A stretch of 54,799 bases of DNA, taken from positions 1-54,799 of the forward strand of contig CAJXPD010000028.1 of NCBI GenBank assembly GCA_913057785.1. The letters are read 5' to 3'. Below, one piece after another: positions 1-9,568 of the stretch. The position numbers were made by a program, and so were the translations under genes. Below the pieces are notes generated by a model that saw only the letters and a program-made list of their open reading frames with translations, made no database searches and had not been told where the DNA came from. Origin of the DNA: an uncultured Lewinella sp. GTDB lineage: Bacteria > Bacteroidota > Bacteroidia > Chitinophagales > Saprospiraceae. Each line of letters begins with the position of its first letter. The first letter of the stretch is position 1.

Positions 1-963
1 CGCCATATGCGAGCTATCAAGGATACGGGTCACCAGTTGGTGGCAGCCTTAGATAGCAATGACTCTGTTGGAGTAATTGATAGCTATTTTCCTCAAGCTG
101 ATTTCTTTACCGAATTCGAACGCTTCGATCGACATATTAGCAAGCTTCAGCGTTCCGGGACTCCTATAGACTTCGTTTCGGTATGTTCACCCAACTATTT
201 GCATGATGCACATATTCGCTTTGGACTGAGGGTAGGAGCCAACGTCATCTGTGAGAAACCATTGGTACTCAATCCATGGAATGTGGATGGTTTGATGGAT
301 ATCGAAAAAGAGACGGGATTAAGCGTTAATACCATTTTACAGTTGCGTCTACATCCAGCTTTGATTGCCCTGAAGAAGAAAGTGGAGGAAGGTGATCCAA
401 ATAAAGTCTACGATGTTGATTTAAGCTACATTACTTCTCGTGGCAAGTGGTATTACACCAGTTGGAAGGGCTTCATGGATAAGTCCGGCGGAATTGCCAC
501 CAACATCGGCATTCACTTCTTTGACATGTTGCACTGGATTTTCGGGGATATTAAATCGAACACGGTACATGTCCACACCCATGATCGTGCAGCCGGTTAC
601 CTTACCTTGGAAAAAGCCAGAGTACGCTGGTTTTTGAGTATTAATGCAGAAACGCTTCCTCCTGAGGTCAAGGAACGAGGAGCAACTACATTCCGTTCGA
701 TTACAGTTGATGGTGAGGAAATCGAATTTAGTGGTGGATTTACAGATTTGCATACAAAAAGCTACCAAGCTATTCTAGATGGTCATGGCTTTGGGTTGGA
801 CAAGGCAGCACAGGCGATTGAAATTGCCTACGCCATTCGCAATGCTACACCTCAGGGATTAGATGGCAGTCACCATCCACTAGCCGAATTGCCAACTTCG
901 ACCCACCCGTTTCATAGAAAACCCGAAAACCAAGGTGTAAAACTGGAAGAGATTAAGTCCTAA
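1..963 (+). CDS. wlbA: Gfo/Idh/MocA dehydrogenase, WlbA-like, 5' partial
   Basis: Probable UDP-N-acetyl-2-amino-2-deoxyglucuronate dehydrogenase, which oxidises the 3-hydroxyl of UDP-GlcNAcA in the pathway to di-N-acetylated mannuronic-type sugars. The reading frame is open to base 1: the codons before the first ATG (base 7) read Arg-His and continue the family's APRH-M-AI-D motif, so the real start and the Rossmann glycine loop (roughly 15-18 residues) lie left of the window. The visible part has the Gfo/Idh hallmark CEKPLV near residue 85 and a GGIATNIGIHFFDML stretch near residue 160, where the family carries its catalytic lysine/histidine region. It sits directly upstream of the export genes, as is common in surface polysaccharide loci. 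Family assignment is firm; substrate is by resemblance to WlbA/WbpB. Confidence 0.85.
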   Translation, partial: RHMRAIKDTGHQLVAALDSNDSVGVIDSYFPQADFFTEFERFDRHISKLQRSGTPIDFVSVCSPNYLHDAHIRFGLRVGANVICEKPLVLNPWNVDGLMDIEKETGLSVNTILQLRLHPALIALKKKVEEGDPNKVYDVDLSYITSRGKWYYTSWKGFMDKSGGIATNIGIHFFDMLHWIFGDIKSNTVHVHTHDRAAGYLTLEKARVRWFLSINAETLPPEVKERGATTFRSITVDGEEIEFSGGFTDLHTKSYQAILDGHGFGLDKAAQAIEIAYAIRNATPQGLDGSHHPLAELPTSTHPFHRKPENQGVKLEEIKS

Positions 964-983
964 GTAACTAAGGGGTAAGCAGT

Positions 984-1766
984 ATGGATTTTACAGTAGA
1001 CAGAAAAAAGCAAAAAGATTTTCTTACTTTTCGACTTTGGGAATCGCTTAGAAAGGTATTCAGTCCCGCAGTTATAGAGCCAGTTGAATTGGGTAATATT
1101 TTGAAGGTAGACACCCATGCACATTGGTTGCCAGGTGTGGATGATGGAGCCACCTCTCTAGAAGAAGGGCTAGAAATGGTCGAGTCTCTTATGAATATGG
1201 GATTCACCAAACTGATTGCCACTCCGCATATCAAAAAGAACTTTTTTGAAAACGAGCCTCAAGATCTGATGTATACCTTTAAGGATTTTGAAAAAGAGGT
1301 AAAACGTAGAAAGTGGCCGATCGAATTATCCTTGGCAGCAGAATACATGCTGGATGAAGGATTTGAGGAACACCTGGAAAAAGGATTACTGACTTTAAAC
1401 CAGAACTTGGTATTACTTGAAATGTCATTTTTCCAGGCAAATCAAGGGATCGAAGAGCTACTTTTCAAAATTCAACTAAAAGGTTATCAACCTGTTATTG
1501 CCCATCCGGAAAGATACATCTACTACTTCAGAAAATGGGATCAGCTACAACGTTTCAAAGAAATGGGCTGCCTATTTCAACTCAATATTCCCTCTTTGAC
1601 GGGATTTTATGGAAAGGACGTGCTAGCAGCGGCCAAGCGGATTTTGGAGCAGGGCTGGTACAACTTTGCCGGGACTGATTTACATCGCCCTAAGCAACTG
1701 TCTAGCTTAATTACCACGAGCTTTCCCAGCCAATTTGAAAACGAACGAATCTTATTTAACAATTAA
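984..1766 (+). CDS. CpsB/YwqE-type PHP-domain protein-tyrosine phosphatase
   Basis: A metal-dependent phosphatase of the PHP superfamily that, in studied relatives, dephosphorylates the bacterial tyrosine kinase controlling capsule or EPS chain length. The metal-binding signatures are visible: DTHAHWLPGVDDGA (His45, His47), ATPHI near residue 82, HPERY near 173 and GTDLHRP near 233. The length of 260 residues fits the family. The first 40 residues are an extra N-terminal segment also seen in Bacteroidota versions. It begins 20 bases after the preceding stop and lies two genes ahead of its expected partner, the Wzc-like kinase at 2685, so the pair likely controls polymerisation and export. Cytoplasmic, no signal peptide. 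Confidence 0.9.
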   Translation: MDFTVDRKKQKDFLTFRLWESLRKVFSPAVIEPVELGNILKVDTHAHWLPGVDDGATSLEEGLEMVESLMNMGFTKLIATPHIKKNFFENEPQDLMYTFKDFEKEVKRRKWPIELSLAAEYMLDEGFEEHLEKGLLTLNQNLVLLEMSFFQANQGIEELLFKIQLKGYQPVIAHPERYIYYFRKWDQLQRFKEMGCLFQLNIPSLTGFYGKDVLAAAKRILEQGWYNFAGTDLHRPKQLSSLITTSFPSQFENERILFNN

Positions 1767-1834
1767 AAATATTAGAAAACATCCCTCTATAACCAAGTCT
1801 TCAAAAGATGACAGTATATAAATATCCAATCAAC

Positions 1835-2626
1835 ATGAAACAACAATTTACAACCCTACTTTATGCCTGCCTTGTTTTGTTCTGCCTCAGTAGTTGTGGT
1901 AGTGTAAAATACCCAGAGATGTTGATGTTCGACGATGTGACCAATGAATTAGCAGAGCTAGATAGCCTTCCGATACTAGTGATTCAAGCCGATGATATAC
2001 TCAGCATTAAGGTCTCTTCCAGGAAGCCAGCTGATGTGGTAGCCTTTCAACTTGAACGGGAAAACCAAGTTCAAGGTGGACAGGGTGCCAATGCTTTGGG
2101 TGTATTGGATGGTTACAGAGTAAATGAGGAAGGGAAAATCTACCTGCCCTTTATTGGAGAAGTTACCGCAGCCGGCAAAACTGTATCTGAATTACGAAAA
2201 GAAATAGCGACTGCCTTACAATCTGGATTCATTACGGATGCATCTGTTCAAGTTCGGTTTTTAAACTTTCGAGTTACCATTCTTGGTGAAGTAACCCTAC
2301 CCAGTGCCTATACCATTCCCAACGAAAGATTGACCGTTTTGGAAGCCATTGGTATGGCTGGAGATTTTACACCTTATGCCAAACGGAATACGGTATTGAT
2401 CATAAGAGAGCGAAATGACGTTCGAGAGTTCGTTCGAATCAATACGCAAGACAAGAGCTTATTTCAATCCCCATACTTCTACCTGCAGCCTAATGACTTA
2501 GTATATGTAGCTCCGCTAAAGGCTAAGAAATACGCCACGCAAGGAGACTTTATAGAACGATATTCTTCTATTTTATTCCCCTTAGTATCTCTACTCACCT
2601 TTGTTCTGGGAGCTAACTCATTCTAG
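1835..2626 (+). CDS. Polysaccharide export lipoprotein, Wza family
   Basis: Outer-membrane polysaccharide exporter of the Poly_export/SLBB family. I chose the ATG at 1835 rather than the in-frame ATG at 1808, because it gives a clean lipoprotein signal: MKQQ, a hydrophobic run, then LSSC with Cys21 as the lipidated residue. The Poly_export domain follows from about residue 45 (LVIQADDILSIKV), with a GYRVNEEGKIYLPFIGEV stretch near 100 and an SLBB-like segment (FRVTILGEVTLPSAYTIP) near 150. A hydrophobic C-terminus (LFPLVSLLTFVLG) may be a membrane helix. At about 263 residues it is shorter than E. coli Wza, as is normal in Bacteroidota. It directly precedes the Wzc-like kinase. Confidence 0.9.
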   Translation: MKQQFTTLLYACLVLFCLSSCGSVKYPEMLMFDDVTNELAELDSLPILVIQADDILSIKVSSRKPADVVAFQLERENQVQGGQGANALGVLDGYRVNEEGKIYLPFIGEVTAAGKTVSELRKEIATALQSGFITDASVQVRFLNFRVTILGEVTLPSAYTIPNERLTVLEAIGMAGDFTPYAKRNTVLIIRERNDVREFVRINTQDKSLFQSPYFYLQPNDLVYVAPLKAKKYATQGDFIERYSSILFPLVSLLTFVLGANSF

Positions 2627-2684
2627 CTGCTAGAAAGGTATTGTCGGAAAACACTATTGAGACTACTTTATAAACAACATCCGG

Positions 2685-5027
2685 ATGGAAAAATATACAG
2701 AAATTGACGTAAAGAGCTTGCTGAGGACAGCGATGAAGTATTGGTACCTGTATGCCATTATGCTTCCCAGCTTCGTCGGGCTAGCTTATATGTATTTGAA
2801 AAATGCTCAGCCAGAATATGAGGCTACAGCCATGATGCTGATCAAAGAAGATCAGAAATCAGGTGAATTAGTGGAGGAGGCCATCTTTGATGAGTTGAAG
2901 CTTCGGAAGAAAAAGAACCTAGCCGATGAAGTATTGGTGCTTCGTTCTTCTCCCGTGATGGAGCGGGTAGTCGAGCAAATGCAACTACAATACAAATACT
3001 ACTCACTAGAGCGATTCAGAAAACATGAGTTAGTGTACAATTCTCCAGTGCGGGTGGTAGACTGGCAGCCAACTCCTCCGGCAAAAGAGATGTATGGAGA
3101 GCTCTTCTTCAATGGAGATGGTACTTATCAATTGGTAGTGATCGACGAGGATGACAACAAGACTCCTTATGAAGGCACCTTCGGGCAGGAACTTGAAGTG
3201 CTTGAAGGAAAACTTACCCTTTCTCAAGAAACTTTCGAGGAAGAGCAAAAGCCTGTTGCCATCGAGATTGCCTCCATATCTTCGAGGGCTTCTGAACTAA
3301 TTAATGGACTAGGAGCTGTGCCAATGGGCGAAACCTCCAGTACCTTGATGTTGAGCATCGAGGATGTGAATAGAAAGCGCGCTAAGATCTTGCTTGAAAA
3401 TATTATTGCCTCATACAATGAGAAAACAAAAGAGGACAAGAATAGAGTGTATGAAAATGGCATCGGACTGATCAGTGAAAGGATTGATCTGATTACGAGA
3501 GAATTAAAGGCGGCTGAACAGAATGTGGCCAATTTCAAAAGCCGTTTCAGTATGATGTCCTATAGTGTGGAAGGCAATATGCTGATGGGTGAATTGAATA
3601 CCTATAACAAGGAGATCACCAACCGGGATGTACAATTGCAAATTCTCAATGGTATCGAAAACTTTTTGGTCAAGCATCGAGACGACTTTGAGTTTGTACC
3701 AACGAACAACAGCTTGACCAATCCTACATTGATCAACCAGCTGCAAAGTCTCAATACCAGCCTCAACCAAAGACAATTGGAGGGAGGCACGAAGGGGGCC
3801 AACCACCCAGATATTCAATTGCTTGATCGTCAGATAGACAACCTTCGACAAACCATCATTGATAATATCCGTAGCATTAAGGGAGACTTGACCCTCGCTC
3901 GAGATGCTAATAAAGGTCTGCGTCAGGATCTGGAAGCACGACTACAAATGCTTCCGACTAGAGAACGAGAGTTGATCCAAATTGAAAGACAAAAGAGCAT
4001 CAAGGAAGACTTATATCTCTACTTGCTACAGAAAAGGGAAGAAGCTGCGATTTCTCTCTCTGTGACTGTAGCTAATGGTAAAATCGTTGAACCACCATCA
4101 AGTAGTGGACCGGTTAGTCCTAAGAAAGCACAGGTGGCCTTAATTGCCTTATTCCTAGGTCTGGCCATGCCGACAGGGCTGGTTCTGATGTTGGAGTCAA
4201 TGAATGACAAAGTAGAGACGGAAGAGCAGATTGAACGAATCACTAGTGTCCCGGTGGTCGGATCTTTGGGATCAAGTAGTCGAAAGAATAAGGTAGTCGT
4301 AACAGAAAATAGCCAGTCTCCTATCGCCGAAATGTTCCGCCTATTAAGGGTGAACTTGGCTTACGTGGCACCGGGCAAGGTGCTCAAAACGGTCATGGTA
4401 ACTTCTAGTGCATCGGGAGATGGTAAATCCTTTATTTCAGCAAACCTTGGAATGGCCCAAGCGCTGACGGGTAAGCGAGTTTTGCTGGTGGAATTAGACC
4501 TTAGAAAACCGAAGCAGTCTCTCTACTTTGATACGCAGCCAGGCACGCCAGGAATTGTCAATTATCTGATCAATCCGACCGTGACTGCTGATGAGGTGAT
4601 CAACAATAGTGGATTGCATGAAAATCTAGATGTGGTTACTTGCGGACCTAAGCCACCGAACCCGAGTGAACTAATTCTATCCGAGCGGCTGCGTACTTTC
4701 ATCGATGAAATGCGAGATATGTACGACTTCATTATCCTGGATGCACCGCCAGTAGGTTTGGTAGCTGATGCACTCCAAATGAAGGACTTAGTGGAGGCTT
4801 GTATGTACGTGGTACGCTTCAACGTGACCAAAAAAGCTCAACTCGATATCATTAAGGATATCGCTCAGAAAGATAAATTACCCAAGCCTTTCGTGGTATT
4901 CAATGGCGTGTCCTTAAATCGCGGAGGTGGCTATGGCTATGGCTATGGTTACGGATACAGCGAAACCAAAAAGGAACGTCGCAAAGCGCAGAAGGCTGCG
5001 GCAAAAAAGAAAAAGGCAAAGGCTTAG
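2685..5027 (+). CDS. Wzc-like chain-length determinant with tyrosine kinase domain
   Basis: Inner-membrane polysaccharide co-polymerase fused to a bacterial tyrosine (BY) kinase. Order of parts: a first transmembrane helix near residues 19-38, a periplasmic Wzz domain with a long coiled-coil-like middle (about 240-470), a second helix near 487-507, then the cytoplasmic kinase. The kinase shows Walker A (SASGDGKS, about 573-583), Walker A' (VLLVELDLRKP, about 600) and Walker B (FIILDAPPVG, about 682). The C-terminus carries a Gly-Tyr repeat (about residues 748-758), the expected autophosphorylation cluster, followed by a Lys/Arg-rich tail. It would set chain length and couple to the Wza-like exporter upstream; the CpsB-like phosphatase at 984 is its probable antagonist. 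Confidence 0.94.
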   Translation: MEKYTEIDVKSLLRTAMKYWYLYAIMLPSFVGLAYMYLKNAQPEYEATAMMLIKEDQKSGELVEEAIFDELKLRKKKNLADEVLVLRSSPVMERVVEQMQLQYKYYSLERFRKHELVYNSPVRVVDWQPTPPAKEMYGELFFNGDGTYQLVVIDEDDNKTPYEGTFGQELEVLEGKLTLSQETFEEEQKPVAIEIASISSRASELINGLGAVPMGETSSTLMLSIEDVNRKRAKILLENIIASYNEKTKEDKNRVYENGIGLISERIDLITRELKAAEQNVANFKSRFSMMSYSVEGNMLMGELNTYNKEITNRDVQLQILNGIENFLVKHRDDFEFVPTNNSLTNPTLINQLQSLNTSLNQRQLEGGTKGANHPDIQLLDRQIDNLRQTIIDNIRSIKGDLTLARDANKGLRQDLEARLQMLPTRERELIQIERQKSIKEDLYLYLLQKREEAAISLSVTVANGKIVEPPSSSGPVSPKKAQVALIALFLGLAMPTGLVLMLESMNDKVETEEQIERITSVPVVGSLGSSSRKNKVVVTENSQSPIAEMFRLLRVNLAYVAPGKVLKTVMVTSSASGDGKSFISANLGMAQALTGKRVLLVELDLRKPKQSLYFDTQPGTPGIVNYLINPTVTADEVINNSGLHENLDVVTCGPKPPNPSELILSERLRTFIDEMRDMYDFIILDAPPVGLVADALQMKDLVEACMYVVRFNVTKKAQLDIIKDIAQKDKLPKPFVVFNGVSLNRGGGYGYGYGYGYSETKKERRKAQKAAAKKKKAKA

Positions 5028-5035
5028 TATAACGG

Positions 5036-6496
5036 ATGTCAGATTCTTTAAAAGATAGATCGATCAGTGCCTTTCTTTGGGTAATGATCGACAAGTTGGG
5101 AAGTAGCACGATCAACTTTTTAGTGACGATCGTACTGGCTAGGCTATTGGTGCCAGAAGACTTTGGCCTGATTGCCATGGTTATGATTTTCTTCGAGCTT
5201 TCTGCCAGTTTTGTCGATAGTGGATTTTCCAATGCACTGGTACGAGAAAAGGAGATTACAGAAGAAGATAAATCCACCACTTTTGTGTTTAACTTCTTCA
5301 TTTCCATAGCAGTATATGTCATTTTGTTTTTTGCAGCGCCAACGATTGCCGCCTTCTTTGAGCAGCCTAAGTTGGTTCTACTTACCAGGGTATTAGGGGT
5401 CAACCTCATCATTAATGCCTGTGCTATCATACAGCAAGCTGTACTTACTCAGGAAATTGATTTCAAGACTCAAACGAAAGTTAGAATCCCATCGGTTCTG
5501 ATTTCGGGAGGGGTAGCTATTGCCATGGCATTGAATGGATTCGGCATCTGGAGTCTGATTGTGCAGATGATACTGAGAGCCGTAATTGATGCGATATTGT
5601 TATGGTATTTCCATCCATGGAAGTTGAGCTTGAAGTTCTACAAGGAATCTTTTGTTCGACTTTTCTCCTTCGGCTCTAACATACTAATTGCGGGTTTGGT
5701 ACAACGCTTTTTTCAGCACATCTTCAAGTTAGTAATTGGGAAATTCTTTGCCGCCGCTACCTTAGGGCTTTATGATCAGGCCAACCGCTTTTGCAACATG
5801 GCGATTAATCACCTGTTTCAGGCCGTGCAAAAGGTTTCTTACCCGATTCTTTCTAAGCTTCAAGATGATCGTAAGCGTTTGAAAGAGGGATATAAAAAGT
5901 TCATTAAGTTGAGTTCCTTTGTCATCTTACCCGCCATGATGGTTTTAGGGGTGTTGGCAGAACCCATCATCGTTACCTTAATAGGGGAGAAGTGGTTAGG
6001 AGCCGTTCCTTTTCTGAAGCTACTATGTTTAGCCGGCGTTACCTATCACTTCCATGTGATCAACCTGAATATTCTACTGGTTTTGGGCCGCTCAGATCTT
6101 GGCCTAAAGCTCGAATTCATTGAGAAGATCAGCATCGGATTGGGGATTGTGATCGGTATTCAATTTGGGATTATGGGGCTGGTGATTGGCCAGGTAATTT
6201 CCTCGTACATCAATTTATTGGTAAATACCTATTACTCAGATAAATTCCTGGGCTATCCATTGCTTGCCCAGTTGAAAGATATCTTTCCAACTATTGCATT
6301 TAGTTTCTTGATGGGCGCTGTACTCCATCTTTTGGCTCCCTTCTTTCAGCCAGGCTTCTTGAGTCTTGGTATTCTATGCAGCATTGCTGGGGTTATATAT
6401 TTAGGGCTGCATTTCTGGAAGAAAACAGAGGAGTATCTCCTCATTCAGCGAGTGATTCTCCCCAAGACCATGGGCTTAATCACCAAACTTTTCTAA
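5036..6496 (+). CDS. Wzx-type lipopolysaccharide/EPS flippase (MOP superfamily)
   Basis: A 486-residue polytopic membrane protein of the polysaccharide transporter (PST, WzxC-like) branch, expected to flip undecaprenyl-linked repeat units across the inner membrane. The N-terminal signature (AFLWVMIDKLGSSTINFLVT, then LVPEDFGLIAMVMIFFEL) is typical of this branch. About 12-14 hydrophobic segments can be picked out by eye. It begins eight bases after the kinase stop, so it is probably co-transcribed. Together with the polymerase at 13462 and the initiating transferase at 33550 it defines a Wzx/Wzy-dependent pathway. No sign of damage. Confidence 0.92.
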   Translation: MSDSLKDRSISAFLWVMIDKLGSSTINFLVTIVLARLLVPEDFGLIAMVMIFFELSASFVDSGFSNALVREKEITEEDKSTTFVFNFFISIAVYVILFFAAPTIAAFFEQPKLVLLTRVLGVNLIINACAIIQQAVLTQEIDFKTQTKVRIPSVLISGGVAIAMALNGFGIWSLIVQMILRAVIDAILLWYFHPWKLSLKFYKESFVRLFSFGSNILIAGLVQRFFQHIFKLVIGKFFAAATLGLYDQANRFCNMAINHLFQAVQKVSYPILSKLQDDRKRLKEGYKKFIKLSSFVILPAMMVLGVLAEPIIVTLIGEKWLGAVPFLKLLCLAGVTYHFHVINLNILLVLGRSDLGLKLEFIEKISIGLGIVIGIQFGIMGLVIGQVISSYINLLVNTYYSDKFLGYPLLAQLKDIFPTIAFSFLMGAVLHLLAPFFQPGFLSLGILCSIAGVIYLGLHFWKKTEEYLLIQRVILPKTMGLITKLF

Positions 6497-6527
6497 GGAT
6501 CATTACGACTAAAAAATTGTCATTCAA

Positions 6528-7466
6528 ATGTCTACTGAACAACCAATAGTAAGCATTGCTATGATGGCTTATAACTGCGAAGAATATATCGCGCAGGCCA
6601 TCGAGGGTGTGATTATGCAAGAAACGGATTTTCCCTATCAATTGGTGATTGGGGAAGACTATTCCACGGATACCACGCGAGCCATTTGCGAACAGTATGC
6701 TGAGCAGTACCCGAATAAAGTCAGACTACTTCCTTCCGAACGCAATTGGGGAATGCTACGAAACTTCTTCCGCATCATCGATAGTATTGAGAGTCCATAT
6801 ATAGCTTGGTGTGATAGCGATGATTACTGGACAGATCCCGAAAAACTACAGATGCAAGTTAGCTTCCTAGAAGCTAACCCTGACTATGGACTGGTCTATA
6901 CGGATGTAGATATTGTCAATGAACATGGTGAAATTCAGGATGATGAGGAACAAAAGGCAATCAGAAAAATATTTGATCGAGGCAATGTCTTCTTCAAACT
7001 CCTGACCGGCGAGAATTTTGTCATGACCTGTAGTACCGTGTTTAGAAAAGATTGCTTGGCCTACGATAAGACCAATGAGGACCTGAACATGTTTGGCTAC
7101 GATTATTGGTTCTGGCTACACATCAGTATGCGATCGAAGATTCACTTCATTAACAAGCGCACGATTTGTTACCGCAAGCACTCCGCGCAGGCCAGCCAAG
7201 CTGGCTTTCAAAAGAACCGCAAGAGAAACTACTACGTACTATATGACACGATCATGACCTTCAATCGCGATTACAAGAAGGTTTTGACAGAGCCAGAGAG
7301 AAAGCTGATTTTCAGAAAGTTATTATCATTATTATATCAAAAAGGTGGCACGCTGTCAATGAAATTGAAAGCTGCTAGTCTTCTTCCCAAATACTATCCA
7401 GGATTAAGCAATACCATTCAACTTTTCGGCGGAAAACCTGGAAGACTAGAACAAACCACCCATTAG
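6528..7466 (+). CDS. Family 2 glycosyltransferase
   Basis: GT-A fold glycosyltransferase of 312 residues. The nucleotide-binding start (PIVSIAMMAYNCEEYIAQAI) and the metal-binding acidic motif WCDSDDYW near residue 95 are both intact. The family uses an NDP-sugar to extend a lipid-linked repeat unit at the cytoplasmic face of the membrane. The C-terminal third is rich in Lys/Arg and hydrophobic residues, suggesting peripheral membrane contact, but there is no clear transmembrane helix. Donor and acceptor cannot be read from sequence. It lies between the flippase and gmd in the same direction with short gaps. Confidence 0.9.
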   Translation: MSTEQPIVSIAMMAYNCEEYIAQAIEGVIMQETDFPYQLVIGEDYSTDTTRAICEQYAEQYPNKVRLLPSERNWGMLRNFFRIIDSIESPYIAWCDSDDYWTDPEKLQMQVSFLEANPDYGLVYTDVDIVNEHGEIQDDEEQKAIRKIFDRGNVFFKLLTGENFVMTCSTVFRKDCLAYDKTNEDLNMFGYDYWFWLHISMRSKIHFINKRTICYRKHSAQASQAGFQKNRKRNYYVLYDTIMTFNRDYKKVLTEPERKLIFRKLLSLLYQKGGTLSMKLKAASLLPKYYPGLSNTIQLFGGKPGRLEQTTH

Positions 7467-7487
7467 CAAACACTAAACTTACCGTTG

Positions 7488-8642
7488 ATGTCAAAAGTAG
7501 CATTGATTACCGGTATTACCGGACAGGATGGCTCCTACTTAGCGGACCTTTTATTGAAAAGGGGCTATACCGTATGGGGAATGAAACGCCGCAGTTCATC
7601 CTTCAACACAGAACGAATTGACGCGCTATTCGCCAATGATAGACAAGAGGAAGATCCCCGATTTCATTATTTCTATGGTGATCTAACGGATTCTAACAAC
7701 ATTATAAAGTACGTGCAGGAAATCCAGCCAGATGAAATCTATAATCTGGCAGCAATGTCTCACGTAAAAGTGAGTTTTGACACCCCTGAATATACAGGTA
7801 ATGTGGATGGCTTAGGCACCTTGAGAATGCTCGAAGCTGTTAGAATTTTGGGCTTGACTGAAAAAACCCGAATCTACCAGGCTTCAACCTCGGAGTTGTA
7901 CGGTAAAGTGCAGGAAATTCCGCAATCTGAAACCACGCCATTTTACCCACGAAGCCCATACGGGGTAGCTAAGCTCTACGCCTACTGGATGACGGTAAAT
8001 TACCGCGAGGCCTATAATATGTTTGCTTGCAACGGGATTTTATTTAATCACGAATCACCCGTGAGAGGAGAGACTTTCGTAACAAGAAAGATCACTCGAG
8101 CGATAGCCAATATTTCTCTAGGTTTTCAAAGTGTATTGTCCTTAGGGAACTTGGATGCGAAGCGAGATTGGGGCCATGCCAAAGACTATGTCGAAGCGAT
8201 GTACCTGATGCTACAGCAAGACGAGCCAGAAGATTTTGTCATTGCGACCGGTAAAACAACTTCTATCCGCGATTTCGTAAGAATGGCATTCTCAGAAGTA
8301 GGAATCGATATTGCCTTCAGTGGCAAAGGAGTAGAGGAAATCGGACAGATTGACGCTATTGATCGGGCCAAGTTTGAAGCTGCAACTGGGATCGAAGCCA
8401 ACCATTTGAGCATTGGACAGGAATTGGTTAAAGTGGACCCATTCTACTTCCGACCAACTGAGGTAGAGCTCTTGATTGGAGATCCCACCAAGGCCAAAGA
8501 GAAATTAGGATGGGTAGCCAAACATACCCTACCAGAATTAATCTCCGAAATGGTGGCTTGTGATGTGGAAAGAGTGAGAAAGAACCACTATCTAAAAACA
8601 GGAGGATTTGCCATTTTAAACAATGTAGAAGACGTTATTTAA
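7488..8642 (+). CDS. gmd: GDP-mannose 4,6-dehydratase
   Basis: Converts GDP-D-mannose to GDP-4-keto-6-deoxy-D-mannose, the branch point for GDP-fucose, GDP-rhamnose, GDP-perosamine and related sugars. Extended SDR fold with the NADP loop [14 protein letters not shown] (residues 9-22), the Gmd-specific [16 protein letters not shown] segment (30-45), a STSELYG motif (133-139) and catalytic Tyr158/Lys162 in SPYGVAK. Start: TTG at 7485 is in frame, but the adjacent ATG at 7488 is the better start. The length of 384 residues is slightly longer than E. coli Gmd. The next gene is a GDP-fucose-synthase-like reductase two bases downstream, the usual partner. Confidence 0.95.
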   Translation: MSKVALITGITGQDGSYLADLLLKRGYTVWGMKRRSSSFNTERIDALFANDRQEEDPRFHYFYGDLTDSNNIIKYVQEIQPDEIYNLAAMSHVKVSFDTPEYTGNVDGLGTLRMLEAVRILGLTEKTRIYQASTSELYGKVQEIPQSETTPFYPRSPYGVAKLYAYWMTVNYREAYNMFACNGILFNHESPVRGETFVTRKITRAIANISLGFQSVLSLGNLDAKRDWGHAKDYVEAMYLMLQQDEPEDFVIATGKTTSIRDFVRMAFSEVGIDIAFSGKGVEEIGQIDAIDRAKFEAATGIEANHLSIGQELVKVDPFYFRPTEVELLIGDPTKAKEKLGWVAKHTLPELISEMVACDVERVRKNHYLKTGGFAILNNVEDVI

Positions 8643-8644
8643 CT

Positions 8645-9568
8645 ATGAAGATAGCAGTAACAGGAGCAACTGGTTTTTTGGGAAAGCGAGTAGTTAAAAA
8701 GCTCCAAGCACAGGGACATGACCCAATTCTTACCTCTCTTAGTATGGGGGTAGACCTCCGTGATTATCAACAAGCTTTTCAGTTTTTTAACGAGTATAAG
8801 CCGGAAGTACTATTGAACTGTGCCTCATTCGTAGGCGGGATTCAATTTGGCTATAAATACCCAGCGGATCTGTTTGAGAACAATCTGTTGATGAACGTGA
8901 ATCTCCTACGCGCCGCTAGAGAGACGGGAGTTGGACGTATCGTTAATCCGATTTCAAACTGTGTCTATCCAGCAAAAGCTATGCTTTTCAAGGAGGAAGA
9001 GATTTGGGACGGCCCGATGCATGACTCTGTTCTTGTATATGGTTTCGTACGAAAGGCCTTTTGGGTAGGCTCATGGGCCAATAATCGGCAGCACGGAATG
9101 GACATCGTGAACATTGTCCTCTCAAACATGTACGGCCCTGAGGACCATTTTGAGGAAGAACGTTCACACGCTCTAGGTGCTTTGATCATGAAGTTTGTGG
9201 AAGCCAAGCGCAGCAACGCCCCTTTTGTCAACGTCTGGGGATCCGGAAAACCCGTTCGGGAATGGCTGCATGTAGATGATGGTGCTGAGGCTATGATCCG
9301 TAGTATTGCCATGCCAGCTACTACGGAGTTCATCAATATTGGTGTGGCTCATGGTATTTCCATCATTGATATGTGTCAGTTAATCAAAGAACTAACCGGC
9401 TATCAAGGTGACATTAAATTGGATCCTAGTAAACCGGACGGAGCGCCTTATAAAACGGTTGATGGCACCAAAGGTGAAGAATTATTGAATTGGAAACCTT
9501 CTATGGACTTCAAAGAAGGAGTAGCTGAAACGATTCGTTGGTACGAGGAAAACTACACTTATGCCTGA
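8645..9568 (+). CDS. NAD-dependent epimerase/reductase, GDP-L-fucose synthase-like
   Basis: Extended SDR protein of 307 residues, closest in layout to GDP-L-fucose synthase: nucleotide loop TGATGFLGKR (6-15), the SNCVYP segment (104-109) that matches the fucose-synthase SSCIYP site, and NMYGP further on. It probably acts on the product of gmd, just upstream. The usual YxxxK catalytic motif reads Tyr132-Gly-Phe-Val-Arg136 and then Lys137, so the lysine position is occupied by arginine or is shifted by one. GDP-L-fucose synthase, a GDP-rhamnose-type 4-reductase or a simple epimerase are all possible products. Its stop overlaps the next gene by eight bases, indicating translational coupling. Confidence 0.82.
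   Translation: MKIAVTGATGFLGKRVVKKLQAQGHDPILTSLSMGVDLRDYQQAFQFFNEYKPEVLLNCASFVGGIQFGYKYPADLFENNLLMNVNLLRAARETGVGRIVNPISNCVYPAKAMLFKEEEIWDGPMHDSVLVYGFVRKAFWVGSWANNRQHGMDIVNIVLSNMYGPEDHFEEERSHALGALIMKFVEAKRSNAPFVNVWGSGKPVREWLHVDDGAEAMIRSIAMPATTEFINIGVAHGISIIDMCQLIKELTGYQGDIKLDPSKPDGAPYKTVDGTKGEELLNWKPSMDFKEGVAETIRWYEENYTYA

Noticed and set aside
421..768. Long open frames on the opposite strand of many genes
   Set aside because: This and similar antisense frames lie entirely inside well-supported genes, have no recognisable domain and odd composition; they are by-products of coding on the other strand.
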